From: Flavobacterium sp.
GTDB lineage: Bacteria; Bacteroidota; Bacteroidia; Flavobacteriales; Flavobacteriaceae
Direction of reading: 5' to 3'
Assembly (NCBI GenBank): GCA_017995345.1
Contig: JAGOJA010000002.1
Span: forward strand, 18,930 to 65,165
Length of the DNA stretch: 46,236 nucleotides
The position numbers and the translations under genes were made by a program. This document shows, one piece after another, positions 1 through 7,753 of this stretch. Below the pieces are notes generated by a model. It saw only the letters and a program-made list of their open reading frames with translations, made no database searches and had not been told where the DNA came from. How positions within the stretch are numbered: the stretch's first letter is position 1; each line of letters begins with the position of its first letter.

Positions 1-876
1 CCACATCAAAAAGGATTTTTCTTCGGCGATTTTGAAGCCATGTTCAAAAAAGTTCACGGAAAAGAATTGTCATACAACAACCTATTAGATGTAGATGCTG
101 CTGTCAATTTAATCAATGAATTTAAAAATGACGGCCCTACTTTTGCCATATTAAAACACAACAATGCGTGTGGTTTAGCAACTAGAAAAAACATTAATGA
201 CGCTTATTTAGCCGCATTGGCTTGTGATCCTACTTCAGCTTTTGGAGGCGTTCTTATTTCTAACACAAAAATTGATATTGCAACGGCCAATGAAATAAAC
301 AAATTGTTTTGTGAAGTTGTGATTGCTCCAGAATACGACACAGAGGCTACAGCAATTCTTCAAGAGAAAAAAAACCGAATTATATTAGTTCAAAATGAAG
401 TAGCATTACCACAAAAACAGATAAGAACTTGCTTGAACGGAATTTTAGTTCAAGAAAGAAATAACATAACTGACAATAAAGCCAACTTAAAAACCGTTAC
501 TATTACAGCACCCACTGAAAATGAAATTCAGGATTTAATATTTGCTTCTAAAATTTGTAAAAACACAAAATCAAACACGATTGTTTTTGCAAAAAACGGG
601 ACACTTATCGCATCCGGCACAGGACAAACATCAAGAGTTGATGCTTTAATGCAAGCCATTGAAAAAGCAAAAACTTTTGGATTTGATTTACATGGAGCAT
701 CAATGGCAAGCGATGCTTTCTTCCCTTTTCCAGATTGTGTAGAAATAGCTAAAAAAGCAGGAACAACCGCTGTGATTCAGCCTGGAGGATCAATTAAAGA
801 CGAATTAAGTATCAATTATTGTAATGAAAATAAAGTTGCAATGGTATTTACCGGAACTCGTCATTTTAAACATTAA
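1..876 (+). CDS. purH: Bifunctional AICAR transformylase / IMP cyclohydrolase, 3' part
   Basis: This frame is open from base 1, so the gene begins before the window; about 291 of the usual ~510 residues are visible. The visible part is the AICAR formyltransferase half, which formylates AICAR with 10-formyl-THF near the end of purine synthesis. Seen: HQKGFFFGDFEAMFKK at the left edge, the catalytic KHNNACG motif (Lys-His), the SAFGG and VDALMQA segments, and the C-terminal GTRHFKH end typical of the family. The N-terminal IMP cyclohydrolase domain is outside the window. The stop lies 54 nt before mreB, and a separate promoter sits in that gap, so purH is probably not co-transcribed only as the leader of the mre operon. 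No damage is seen. Confidence 0.96.
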   Translation, partial: PHQKGFFFGDFEAMFKKVHGKELSYNNLLDVDAAVNLINEFKNDGPTFAILKHNNACGLATRKNINDAYLAALACDPTSAFGGVLISNTKIDIATANEINKLFCEVVIAPEYDTEATAILQEKKNRIILVQNEVALPQKQIRTCLNGILVQERNNITDNKANLKTVTITAPTENEIQDLIFASKICKNTKSNTIVFAKNGTLIASGTGQTSRVDALMQAIEKAKTFGFDLHGASMASDAFFPFPDCVEIAKKAGTTAVIQPGGSIKDELSINYCNENKVAMVFTGTRHFKH

Positions 877-882
877 TTTGTT

Positions 883-890
883 TAACTTTG
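883..890 (+). promoter_or_regulatory. Bacteroidota -7 box upstream of mreB
   Basis: TAACTTTG fits the Bacteroidota housekeeping consensus TAnnTTTG and lies 40 nt before the mreB ATG, just after the purH stop. I see no clear TTG -33 element at the expected distance. It probably drives mreBCD-mrdA-rodA. Confidence 0.6.
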
Positions 891-930
891 CGCGTCACAA
901 ATTTATAACTTTTTAACCCCTAAAAGACTT

Positions 931-1959
931 ATGGGATTTTTTGATTTCATGACCGAGGATATCGCGATAGACCTTGGTACCGCTAATACTTTAATCATAC
1001 ATAATGATAAAGTCGTAATTGACAGTCCCTCTATAGTTGCTCGTGATAGAGTTTCTGGTAAAATCATTGCTGTTGGTAAAGAAGCCAACATGATGCAGGG
1101 AAAAACACATGAAAACATTAAGACGATAAGGCCGTTGAAGGATGGTGTAATTGCTGATTTTGATGCTTCAGAAAAAATGATTAGTATGTTTATCAAAAGC
1201 ATACCAGCGTTAAAGAAAAGAATGTTTACACCCGCGTTAAGAATGGTTGTTTGTATTCCTTCTGGAATTACCGAAGTAGAAATGAGAGCCGTTAAAGAGT
1301 CATGTGAGAGAGTAAATGGTAAGGAAGTATACTTAATACACGAACCTATGGCAGCAGCAATAGGTATTGGTATAGACATCATGCAGCCCAAAGGAAACAT
1401 GATTGTAGATATAGGTGGTGGAACAACTGAAATCGCCGTAATCGCCCTAGGCGGAATTGTATGTGACAAATCTGTAAAAATTGCGGGTGACGTATTTACG
1501 AATGACATCATATATTATATGCGTACCCAACATAACCTTTTTGTTGGAGAAAGCACTGCAGAGAAAATAAAAATTCAAATTGGTGCCGCAATAGAAGACT
1601 TAGAAGCCGCACCTGAAGACATGTCTGTTCAAGGTAGAGATTTGCTGACGGGTAAACCAAAACAAGTAGAGGTTTCTTATCGAGAAATTGCAAAAGCTTT
1701 AGATAAATCAATACAGCGTATTGAAGATGCCGTAATGGAAACTTTATCTCAAACGCCTCCAGAGTTAGCTGCTGACATTTACAACACAGGTATCTATCTT
1801 GCAGGCGGAGGATCAATGTTAAGAGGTCTTGACAAAAGAATATCACAAAAAACGGACCTGCCAGTTTACATTGCTGAGGATCCTTTAAGAGCAGTAGTTC
1901 GTGGTACGGGCATGGCACTCAAAAACATTTCTAAATTTAAAAGTATATTAATAAAATAA
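931..1959 (+). CDS. mreB: Rod shape-determining protein MreB (bacterial actin)
   Basis: Cytoplasmic actin homologue that forms membrane-bound filaments and orients the peptidoglycan elongation machinery (MreC, MreD, PBP2, RodA). Seen over 342 residues, a normal length: the phosphate-1 motif DLGTANTLI near residue 15, VCIPSGITEVEMRAV, EPMAAAIGIGIDI, phosphate-2 IVDIGGGTTEIAVI, and the adenosine motif LAGGGSMLRGLD near the C-terminus. The ATG at 931 gives a short N-terminal stretch (GFFDFM) of the membrane-binding kind. First gene of a five-gene shape operon; mreC follows after 91 nt. A long open frame on the opposite strand here is a shadow. Confidence 0.98.
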   Translation: MGFFDFMTEDIAIDLGTANTLIIHNDKVVIDSPSIVARDRVSGKIIAVGKEANMMQGKTHENIKTIRPLKDGVIADFDASEKMISMFIKSIPALKKRMFTPALRMVVCIPSGITEVEMRAVKESCERVNGKEVYLIHEPMAAAIGIGIDIMQPKGNMIVDIGGGTTEIAVIALGGIVCDKSVKIAGDVFTNDIIYYMRTQHNLFVGESTAEKIKIQIGAAIEDLEAAPEDMSVQGRDLLTGKPKQVEVSYREIAKALDKSIQRIEDAVMETLSQTPPELAADIYNTGIYLAGGGSMLRGLDKRISQKTDLPVYIAEDPLRAVVRGTGMALKNISKFKSILIK

Positions 1960-2050
1960 TAATTTTTAATCAATATCATAAAGCCTCAAAATTTAAAGGC
2001 ATTGATAAAGTCTAAAAGTTCTCAATTAATTTGAAATAATAAAATAGGAA

Positions 2051-2875
2051 ATGCAGCAAATATTTAATTTCATATATAAAAACAGTAATAGATTGCTGTT
2101 TTTGCTGCTTTTGGGTATTTCGTTAGCATTGACAATACAAACACATTCTTTTCATAGAAGCAAAATAATTAGTTCTGCAAATTTTTTAAGTGGCGGCGTC
2201 TACGAACGAATCAATAATCTAAACGAATACCTAAACCTAAAAACTCAAAATGATGAGCTAGCATCAGAAAACGCTAAGCTCAGAAGTATTTTGTTTAACG
2301 TTAAAGACACATCAAATATCGCCAAATTAGACAGTATAAAAGGTGTTAAAAGTGAAGATGTTTTGGTTTCAAAAGTAATTCGCAACTCCTATAATGTTCA
2401 TGAAAATTACTTGACTTTAAATTCAGGTGAATTACAAGGTGTAAAACCAGACATGGGCGTAATTAACAGTTTGGGAATTATAGGGATTATAGACAACACT
2501 TCTCCTAATTATTCAACAGTAATGAGTATTTTGAATAAAAAATCTCAAATTAACGCTAAAATCAAAAAATCAAATCATTTTGGCTCACTTGTTTGGGATG
2601 GAAAAAGCACAGGTTACGTTCAATTAATTGACGTACCTAGACTTGCATCAATCAAAAAAGGAGACACTATTGTTACAGGCGGACAGTCCGTTATTTTTCC
2701 TGAAAACATAGGAATAGGCACGATTGCAAATATCTATACTGAAAAAGAAACTAATTATTACAAAATAAATATTAAGCTATTCAATGACATGACAAATCTA
2801 GGCCATGTCTATATTATAAAAAGTAAAAATCGTGAAGAACTTATCAACTTAGAAAAAAGAGAGAAAAATGAATAG
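2051..2875 (+). CDS. mreC: Rod shape-determining protein MreC
   Basis: Bitopic membrane protein of the elongasome that contacts PBP2 from the periplasm. Seen: a short cytoplasmic N-terminus, one membrane helix at about residues 14-30, a coiled-coil stretch at about 55-80 (NEYLNLKTQNDELASENAKL), and a beta-rich periplasmic domain with GVKPDMGVIN and GDTIVTGG segments typical of the family. Its 274 residues are normal. The last 8 nt overlap mreD, which implies translational coupling. The family is divergent in sequence, but the neighbours MreB, MreD, PBP2 and RodA make the assignment secure. Confidence 0.95.
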   Translation: MQQIFNFIYKNSNRLLFLLLLGISLALTIQTHSFHRSKIISSANFLSGGVYERINNLNEYLNLKTQNDELASENAKLRSILFNVKDTSNIAKLDSIKGVKSEDVLVSKVIRNSYNVHENYLTLNSGELQGVKPDMGVINSLGIIGIIDNTSPNYSTVMSILNKKSQINAKIKKSNHFGSLVWDGKSTGYVQLIDVPRLASIKKGDTIVTGGQSVIFPENIGIGTIANIYTEKETNYYKINIKLFNDMTNLGHVYIIKSKNREELINLEKREKNE

Positions 2876-3374
2876 CGCATTGTTAGTCAATATTTCCCGA
2901 TTCATTGTGTTATTGGCGCTTCAAATTATCATATTCAACAACATGAATTTTTTGGGCTATATTAGTCCATTTCCTTATATACTATTCATTATACTTTACC
3001 CAGTCAATGGTAATAAAACTGCCCTAGTAGTAGCTAGTTTTCTACTTGGGCTTGTCATGGATATGTTTAATAATTCTGGAGGTGCTCATGCAACAGCTTG
3101 CTTAGTTTTAGCCTATTTCAGACCCTCTTTGTTCAAATTTGCTTTTGGTTTGAGTTACGAGTATCAAACTATAAAACTAAATGATGTCTTAACTCCTGAA
3201 CGATTTACTTTTATTTTACTTTCAGTATTAATTCATCACCTTACCCTGTTTTTATTGGAAACATTCCAATTGACTTATATATTAGACACCCTTACAAGAA
3301 CCTTGTTAAGTACAGCATTCTCCATCATTATCTGCATTATCATAATATATCTTATTAAGCCAAACAAAAGATGA
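2868..3374 (+). CDS. mreD: Rod shape-determining protein MreD
   Basis: Small polytopic inner-membrane protein of the elongasome. Its 168 residues are mostly hydrophobic, with about five membrane spans, including a segment with PFPYILFIILYPV and the family-typical LLGLVMDMFNNSGGAHA stretch, in which the D-x-F/x-G region is characteristic. It starts inside the end of mreC (8-nt overlap) and its stop overlaps the start of mrdA by 4 nt (ATGA), so it is embedded in a tightly coupled operon. Identification rests on size, topology, the short motif and position; its biochemical role is not certain in any organism. Confidence 0.93.
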   Translation: MNSALLVNISRFIVLLALQIIIFNNMNFLGYISPFPYILFIILYPVNGNKTALVVASFLLGLVMDMFNNSGGAHATACLVLAYFRPSLFKFAFGLSYEYQTIKLNDVLTPERFTFILLSVLIHHLTLFLLETFQLTYILDTLTRTLLSTAFSIIICIIIIYLIKPNKR

Positions 3375-5323
3375 GAAAAGTTTTACTACCTTCCTTAATC
3401 ATTCTTGCTACTTCTTTGCTTATAATTCGTATCTTTTATTTGCAGATTGTTGACGATACCTTAAAGTTAAAATCTGAAAACAATGCTATTAAAAAAAAGT
3501 ATGAATATCCAGAAAGAGGATATATCTATGATCGCAAAGGAAAACTTTTAGTTGCTAACCAGGCTTCTTATGACATCATGGTCATCCCTAGAGAGTTAAA
3601 AAATATTGACACTTTAGAATTTTGCCAATTATTGAATATTACAAAAGAAGATTTTATTAAAAATATTGAAAAAGCTAAAATATACAGCCCTCGTTTGCCG
3701 TCTGTTTTCTTATCTCAATTGAACAAAAGTGAATTTGCCGCTTTCCAAGAAAAAATTCGAAAATATGAAGGTTTCTATTTTCAGAAACGCTCTCTTCGCG
3801 ATTACGAAGTGAGTTTTGGAGCTAACATTTTTGGATTTATCACTCAAGTAAATGAAAAGTTAGTCGCTAAAAATCCATATTACAATAGCGGTGATTTAAT
3901 AGGAAAACAAGGAGTTGAAGAAAGCTATGAAGACCTATTACGCGGAATAAAAGGGGTTAAATACATTCAAAAAGACAAATACAATAGGGAAATAGGATCG
4001 TACAAAGATGGGAAATACGACACTATTGCTGTTCAAGGAGAGGATATAAACCTCACCATTGATGCCGAAATTCAAAAATACGGAGAAGAATTAATGGTTA
4101 ATAAACGAGGTGGAATCGTTGCTATTGAACCTAAAACAGGCGAAATATTAGCACTTATAACAGCTCCTTCCTATGATCCTGGAATATTGGTAGGAAGACA
4201 GCGCTCTAAAAACTACACCCAATTATACCACGATTCCATAGCAAAACCACTTTATGACAGGGGTTTATTGGCTGAATATGCACCAGGATCACCATTCAAG
4301 ATTTTAACAGGACTTATAGCTTTGCAAGAAGGAGTTATTGATGAGAATACTACTGTTTTTTGTAATCGAGGATTTAGTTACGCAAGAGGACGTTTTATGG
4401 GATGCCATTGTCATGGAGGCGCACTTCAATTGCATCGAGGTATCTTTGAATCTTGTAATTCCTATTTTGCAACTGCTTACATGAAAACCATCAATAAGTA
4501 TTCGAAACCAGCCCAAGCAGTTGATATCTGGAGTAAGCATGCAAAAAGTTTTGGTCTAGGCCAATTCATGGGGTATGATTTACCAACGGGCAGAAGAGGG
4601 AGTATACCCGATTCGAAAACATACAAAAGAGTATATCCTAATGGTGGCTGGAGAAGCACAACTATTGTTTCAAATTCTATTGGTCAAGGAGAAATTCTGA
4701 TGACGCCAATTCAACTTGCAAATATGATGGCAACGATTGCTAACGAAGGTTATTATTATACGCCTCATATCATTAAAAGAATTGAAGGCCATAAAATTGA
4801 CAAAAAATTTACGACAAAACATGTAACTACTATAGACAAAAAATACTTCAAGCCCATTATCAGCGGTTTGTTTGATGTTTATAACTTAGGAACAGCACGG
4901 TCTTTACGAGTAGAGGGAATTGATATTTGTGGTAAGACTGGAACTTCAGAAAATTTTGCAAAAATTGGAGGTAAAAAAGTTCAACTTAAGGATCACTCGA
5001 TATTTGTAGCTTTTGCACCAAAAGACAACCCAAAAATAGCTATCGCCGTAATGGTTGAAAATGGCGGATACGGAGCAACTATTGCAGGTCCTATTGCCAG
5101 TTTGATGATTGAGAAATACCTTAGACAAAAAATTACAAGAATTGACCTGGAAAAAAGAATTCTTGCGACAAGTTTACAAAGTGAATATGCAATATTTGGA
5201 GGTTTGTCAGAGACTGTAAAATTACAAATGAGAATTAGCGATTCTTTATTAAAAAAGAAAACATTCATTCCAACCGTGAAAGTAAAAATTGATTCTACTA
5301 AAGAGAATAAAAAAGCTATTTAA
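3371..5323 (+). CDS. mrdA: Penicillin-binding protein 2 (elongasome transpeptidase)
   Basis: Class B PBP that cross-links lateral-wall peptidoglycan together with RodA. Seen over 650 residues: one N-terminal membrane anchor (about residues 5-24), the pedestal domain starting with ERGYIYDRKGKLL, then the transpeptidase domain with SPFK (Ser307, Lys310), SCN (361-363) and KTGT (522-525). All three catalytic motifs are intact. Between the first two motifs lies an unusual Cys/His cluster (C345-H-C-H348, with C331, H355 and C362 nearby), discussed as a finding. It overlaps mreD by 4 nt, and rodA follows after 5 nt. About 60 residues follow the transpeptidase core as a charged tail. Confidence 0.97.
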   Translation: MRKVLLPSLIILATSLLIIRIFYLQIVDDTLKLKSENNAIKKKYEYPERGYIYDRKGKLLVANQASYDIMVIPRELKNIDTLEFCQLLNITKEDFIKNIEKAKIYSPRLPSVFLSQLNKSEFAAFQEKIRKYEGFYFQKRSLRDYEVSFGANIFGFITQVNEKLVAKNPYYNSGDLIGKQGVEESYEDLLRGIKGVKYIQKDKYNREIGSYKDGKYDTIAVQGEDINLTIDAEIQKYGEELMVNKRGGIVAIEPKTGEILALITAPSYDPGILVGRQRSKNYTQLYHDSIAKPLYDRGLLAEYAPGSPFKILTGLIALQEGVIDENTTVFCNRGFSYARGRFMGCHCHGGALQLHRGIFESCNSYFATAYMKTINKYSKPAQAVDIWSKHAKSFGLGQFMGYDLPTGRRGSIPDSKTYKRVYPNGGWRSTTIVSNSIGQGEILMTPIQLANMMATIANEGYYYTPHIIKRIEGHKIDKKFTTKHVTTIDKKYFKPIISGLFDVYNLGTARSLRVEGIDICGKTGTSENFAKIGGKKVQLKDHSIFVAFAPKDNPKIAIAVMVENGGYGATIAGPIASLMIEKYLRQKITRIDLEKRILATSLQSEYAIFGGLSETVKLQMRISDSLLKKKTFIPTVKVKIDSTKENKKAI

Positions 5324-5328
5324 TACAA

Positions 5329-6564
5329 ATGAAAAACCAAAGTATAAAGAACAACATCGACTGGATCAGCATAGTTATTTATGTTGTATTAGTTGTTTTG
5401 GGCTGGTTAAATATCTATTCTTCTTCTCTATCTTCAATGCAAGATACCTACGAAAAGCAATTAATATTTATCATCTTAACTATTCCTTTAATATTCATCG
5501 TACTTGCTGTGGATGGTAAGTTCTACGAGAAATACGCCAGTATAATTTTCGTAATTTCTCTTCTGACACTAGCCGGATTATTTTTATTTGGTAAAACCAT
5601 AGCGGGACAACGTTGTTGGTATGCCATCGGAAGCTTTACTATCCAGCCTTCAGAGTTTGCTAAAGCTGCTACATCATTGGCGCTAGCAAAATTCTTAAGC
5701 GACACTCAAATCAATTTAAAAGACACGAATAGACAACTTCAGGCGCTTGCAATAATACTTTTGCCCGTCTTACTTATATTACCGCAGCCGGATCCAGGAA
5801 GTGCTTTAATATACAGTATATTCATCATTGTTTTATACCGAGAAGGTCTTCCGGCTTGGTATGTATTGACCGGATTTATTACAATATTATTATTCATGTT
5901 AACACTTGTATTAGAGCCGCAATATGTCATACTAACTGCATTAGCAGTACTAATAATTGTCCATTTTAGATCAAGATTAGCCAATAGAAACATCGTTTTA
6001 AGCAGCATTCTTTTTGTCGTTATTTCTGGGTTTGTTTTATCGGTAAACTACGTTTTTGAGAATATATTTAAACAACACCACAGAGACCGTTTCAATATCC
6101 TTTTAGGTAAAACTGTCGACATGAAAGGAGTAGGTTACAATACAAATCAATCCGAAATAGCCATTGGCTCAGGGGGCTGGTTAGGGAAAGGTTTTCTCGA
6201 AGGGACCCAAACCAAAGGAGGGTTTGTTCCTGAGCAACATACTGATTACATTTTCACCACGGTTGGTGAAGAGTGGGGATTTGCAGGATCAGTAGTTGTA
6301 ATAGGGCTTTTTGCAGGTTTACTTCTTAGAATAATATATCTGGCGGAAAGACAAAAAACAAAATTCAGTCGAGTATATGGCTACTGCGTTGCTGGCATTT
6401 TATTTACTCATTTCTTTGTAAATATTGCAATGGTTGTGGGCATATTCCCAACAATAGGCGTGCCTCTACCTTTCTTTTCTTATGGAGGTTCTGGGCTTTG
6501 GGGCTTTACTATATTATTGTTTATATTTATAAAAATGGACGCTAATAAAGTAAACGAGTGGTAA
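5329..6564 (+). CDS. rodA: RodA, SEDS-family peptidoglycan glycosyltransferase
   Basis: Polytopic inner-membrane enzyme that polymerises lipid II into glycan strands and works with the PBP2 encoded just upstream. Seen: 411 residues with about ten membrane spans, IQPSEFAKAA near residue 110, the large loop with LGKGFLEGTQTKGGFVPEQ, and the conserved HTDYIF motif whose Asp306 aligns with the essential Asp262 of E. coli RodA. The C-terminal part has GVPLPFFSYGGSG, a SEDS hallmark. FtsW is the alternative within the family, but the operon context favours RodA. It is the last gene of the operon; the next gene is convergent, and I see no clear terminator hairpin in the 121-nt gap. Confidence 0.97.
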   Translation: MKNQSIKNNIDWISIVIYVVLVVLGWLNIYSSSLSSMQDTYEKQLIFIILTIPLIFIVLAVDGKFYEKYASIIFVISLLTLAGLFLFGKTIAGQRCWYAIGSFTIQPSEFAKAATSLALAKFLSDTQINLKDTNRQLQALAIILLPVLLILPQPDPGSALIYSIFIIVLYREGLPAWYVLTGFITILLFMLTLVLEPQYVILTALAVLIIVHFRSRLANRNIVLSSILFVVISGFVLSVNYVFENIFKQHHRDRFNILLGKTVDMKGVGYNTNQSEIAIGSGGWLGKGFLEGTQTKGGFVPEQHTDYIFTTVGEEWGFAGSVVVIGLFAGLLLRIIYLAERQKTKFSRVYGYCVAGILFTHFFVNIAMVVGIFPTIGVPLPFFSYGGSGLWGFTILLFIFIKMDANKVNEW

Positions 6565-6685
6565 TTAAACAAGCTAATAAACACTATAACTTTTCCTTTC
6601 TTTTCAATCCTTTAGAGCTCAATTACAGCACCAAGTTACCGCTTTCGTTGGGCTATTCACTTTAAAAAATTGCAGTACAATTAAG

Positions 6686-7540
6686 TTAATTAAAACTCCA
6701 GCTTTTATAATCTGAACTTTTTTCTAATTGATTTTCAATATCGTCATTCAATTTAGAAAAGAAGTCAATTCCGGTCAATTTTTCGATATAGTCCACTGAC
6801 ACCACAAAGCTATATAATGGTTTATCACTTTCTGAATTGGGAAGTAGAAAGCCAATCATTTTCACGTTAGCTCCTGACGTATCTAATAAAATTTTATAAA
6901 AAAACTTAGGAACTGAAACCTTCTCGCTTCCTATTGTCGTCAACGTTGGTTCTAAAACCCCACCAGTAACAACATAAACACCATCATATTTTACGGCCCA
7001 GTACCGTACTTTTTGCTCTAATCTATTCCAAACTCCGTTATTAAACTTTCGCACTTGAGGCGCTATATTGGAAGTCAAAAAAGTTTCGTTATACGCATCC
7101 AAAGCAAATTCCATATCACCTGCTGGACATAGATGGCCTTTGTCATAGATCGTATTTTTATAATTTCTCCAATGAGCTGACCCTGTCTGAACTTTGTCAT
7201 CTGCAATAAAAAAAGGGCGTTTTAAATTATTGTTTTTAATGTAATCCTTCTTCAGTTCATATGCAACCCACTCCGCCTGCTCGTGAGCTTCATTATACGA
7301 CAATGTGTAATATTTGTGTTTGACAATTTGATTGGTTGTTGAAGTAGGCAAATAATCAAAAGTTTTTGACAGCCTTGTCCCCCTACTGGAAAGATTACTA
7401 ACATAATTTTCGTTTGAGACCCTTTTACTTTTCTGGTAGTATGTAACTGAATTACCTATTTCCGCTTCCTTTTTACAGGAAGAAAATAAAATCACGTTCA
7501 GAATACTAAATAGTAAGGCGAATAACTTTCTGTTTTTCAT
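6686..7540 (-). CDS. Secreted DNA/RNA non-specific endonuclease (lipoprotein)
   Basis: Serratia-nuclease-type (beta-beta-alpha metal) endonuclease that cuts DNA and RNA without sequence preference. Seen: a lipoprotein signal peptide ending FSSC with Cys22 as the lipid-modified residue, then a domain with DKGHLCPAGD (general-base His136), SNIAPQ and a downstream N-x-x-x-W-x-x-LE pattern (about 169-175) that supplies the metal-binding Asn and Glu. The usual motif is DRGH; here Arg is Lys. At 284 residues the length is normal. It is expected to sit on the cell envelope and help scavenge nucleic acid. A TAnnTTTG box lies 33 nt upstream. It is convergent with rodA. Confidence 0.9.
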   Translation of the reverse strand: MKNRKLFALLFSILNVILFSSCKKEAEIGNSVTYYQKSKRVSNENYVSNLSSRGTRLSKTFDYLPTSTTNQIVKHKYYTLSYNEAHEQAEWVAYELKKDYIKNNNLKRPFFIADDKVQTGSAHWRNYKNTIYDKGHLCPAGDMEFALDAYNETFLTSNIAPQVRKFNNGVWNRLEQKVRYWAVKYDGVYVVTGGVLEPTLTTIGSEKVSVPKFFYKILLDTSGANVKMIGFLLPNSESDKPLYSFVVSVDYIEKLTGIDFFSKLNDDIENQLEKSSDYKSWSFN

Positions 7541-7573
7541 TTCTAAGGCGGTATAAAATCGTTAGTTAAAAAT

Positions 7574-7581
7574 CAAAATTA
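7574..7581 (-). promoter_or_regulatory. -7 box upstream of the endonuclease
   Basis: On the minus strand this reads TAATTTTG, matching TAnnTTTG. It lies 33 nt upstream of the nuclease ATG. No -33 TTG is seen at the right distance. Confidence 0.4.
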
Positions 7582-7665
7582 AGCTGTTTAAGTTATTTAA
7601 AAAAGTTTTTACTTCCACTTTTAAGATTATTAAACGCAAAAAATCAATGTAAATATGAAATACTA

Positions 7666-7709
7666 AATTAAAAACGCTCCAAAAATTCTTCATGAATTTC
7701 TGGAGCGTT
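7666..7709 (-). terminator. Intrinsic terminator after the tail-specific protease
   Basis: AACGCTCCA (7673-7681) pairs with TGGAGCGTT (7701-7709), and the stem continues with AAATTC/GAATTT around a 5-nt loop, with one mismatch. On the minus strand the hairpin is followed by a T-rich run. It lies 45 nt beyond the protease stop, so it ends that transcript. Confidence 0.85.
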
Positions 7710-7753
7710 GTATTTACAATTATTGTATATTTTATAAACTAACGAATTCCCAA

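Noticed and set aside
903-1511. 202-codon open frame on the minus strand opposite mreB
   Set aside because: Antisense to a strongly conserved gene, with a composition typical of a shadow frame and no recognisable domain.
1967-2011. Weak inverted repeat between mreB and mreC (ATCAAT...ATTGAT with GCCT/AGGC inside)
   Set aside because: The arms are short and interrupted, with no T run; the genes are almost certainly one operon, so I do not call a terminator.
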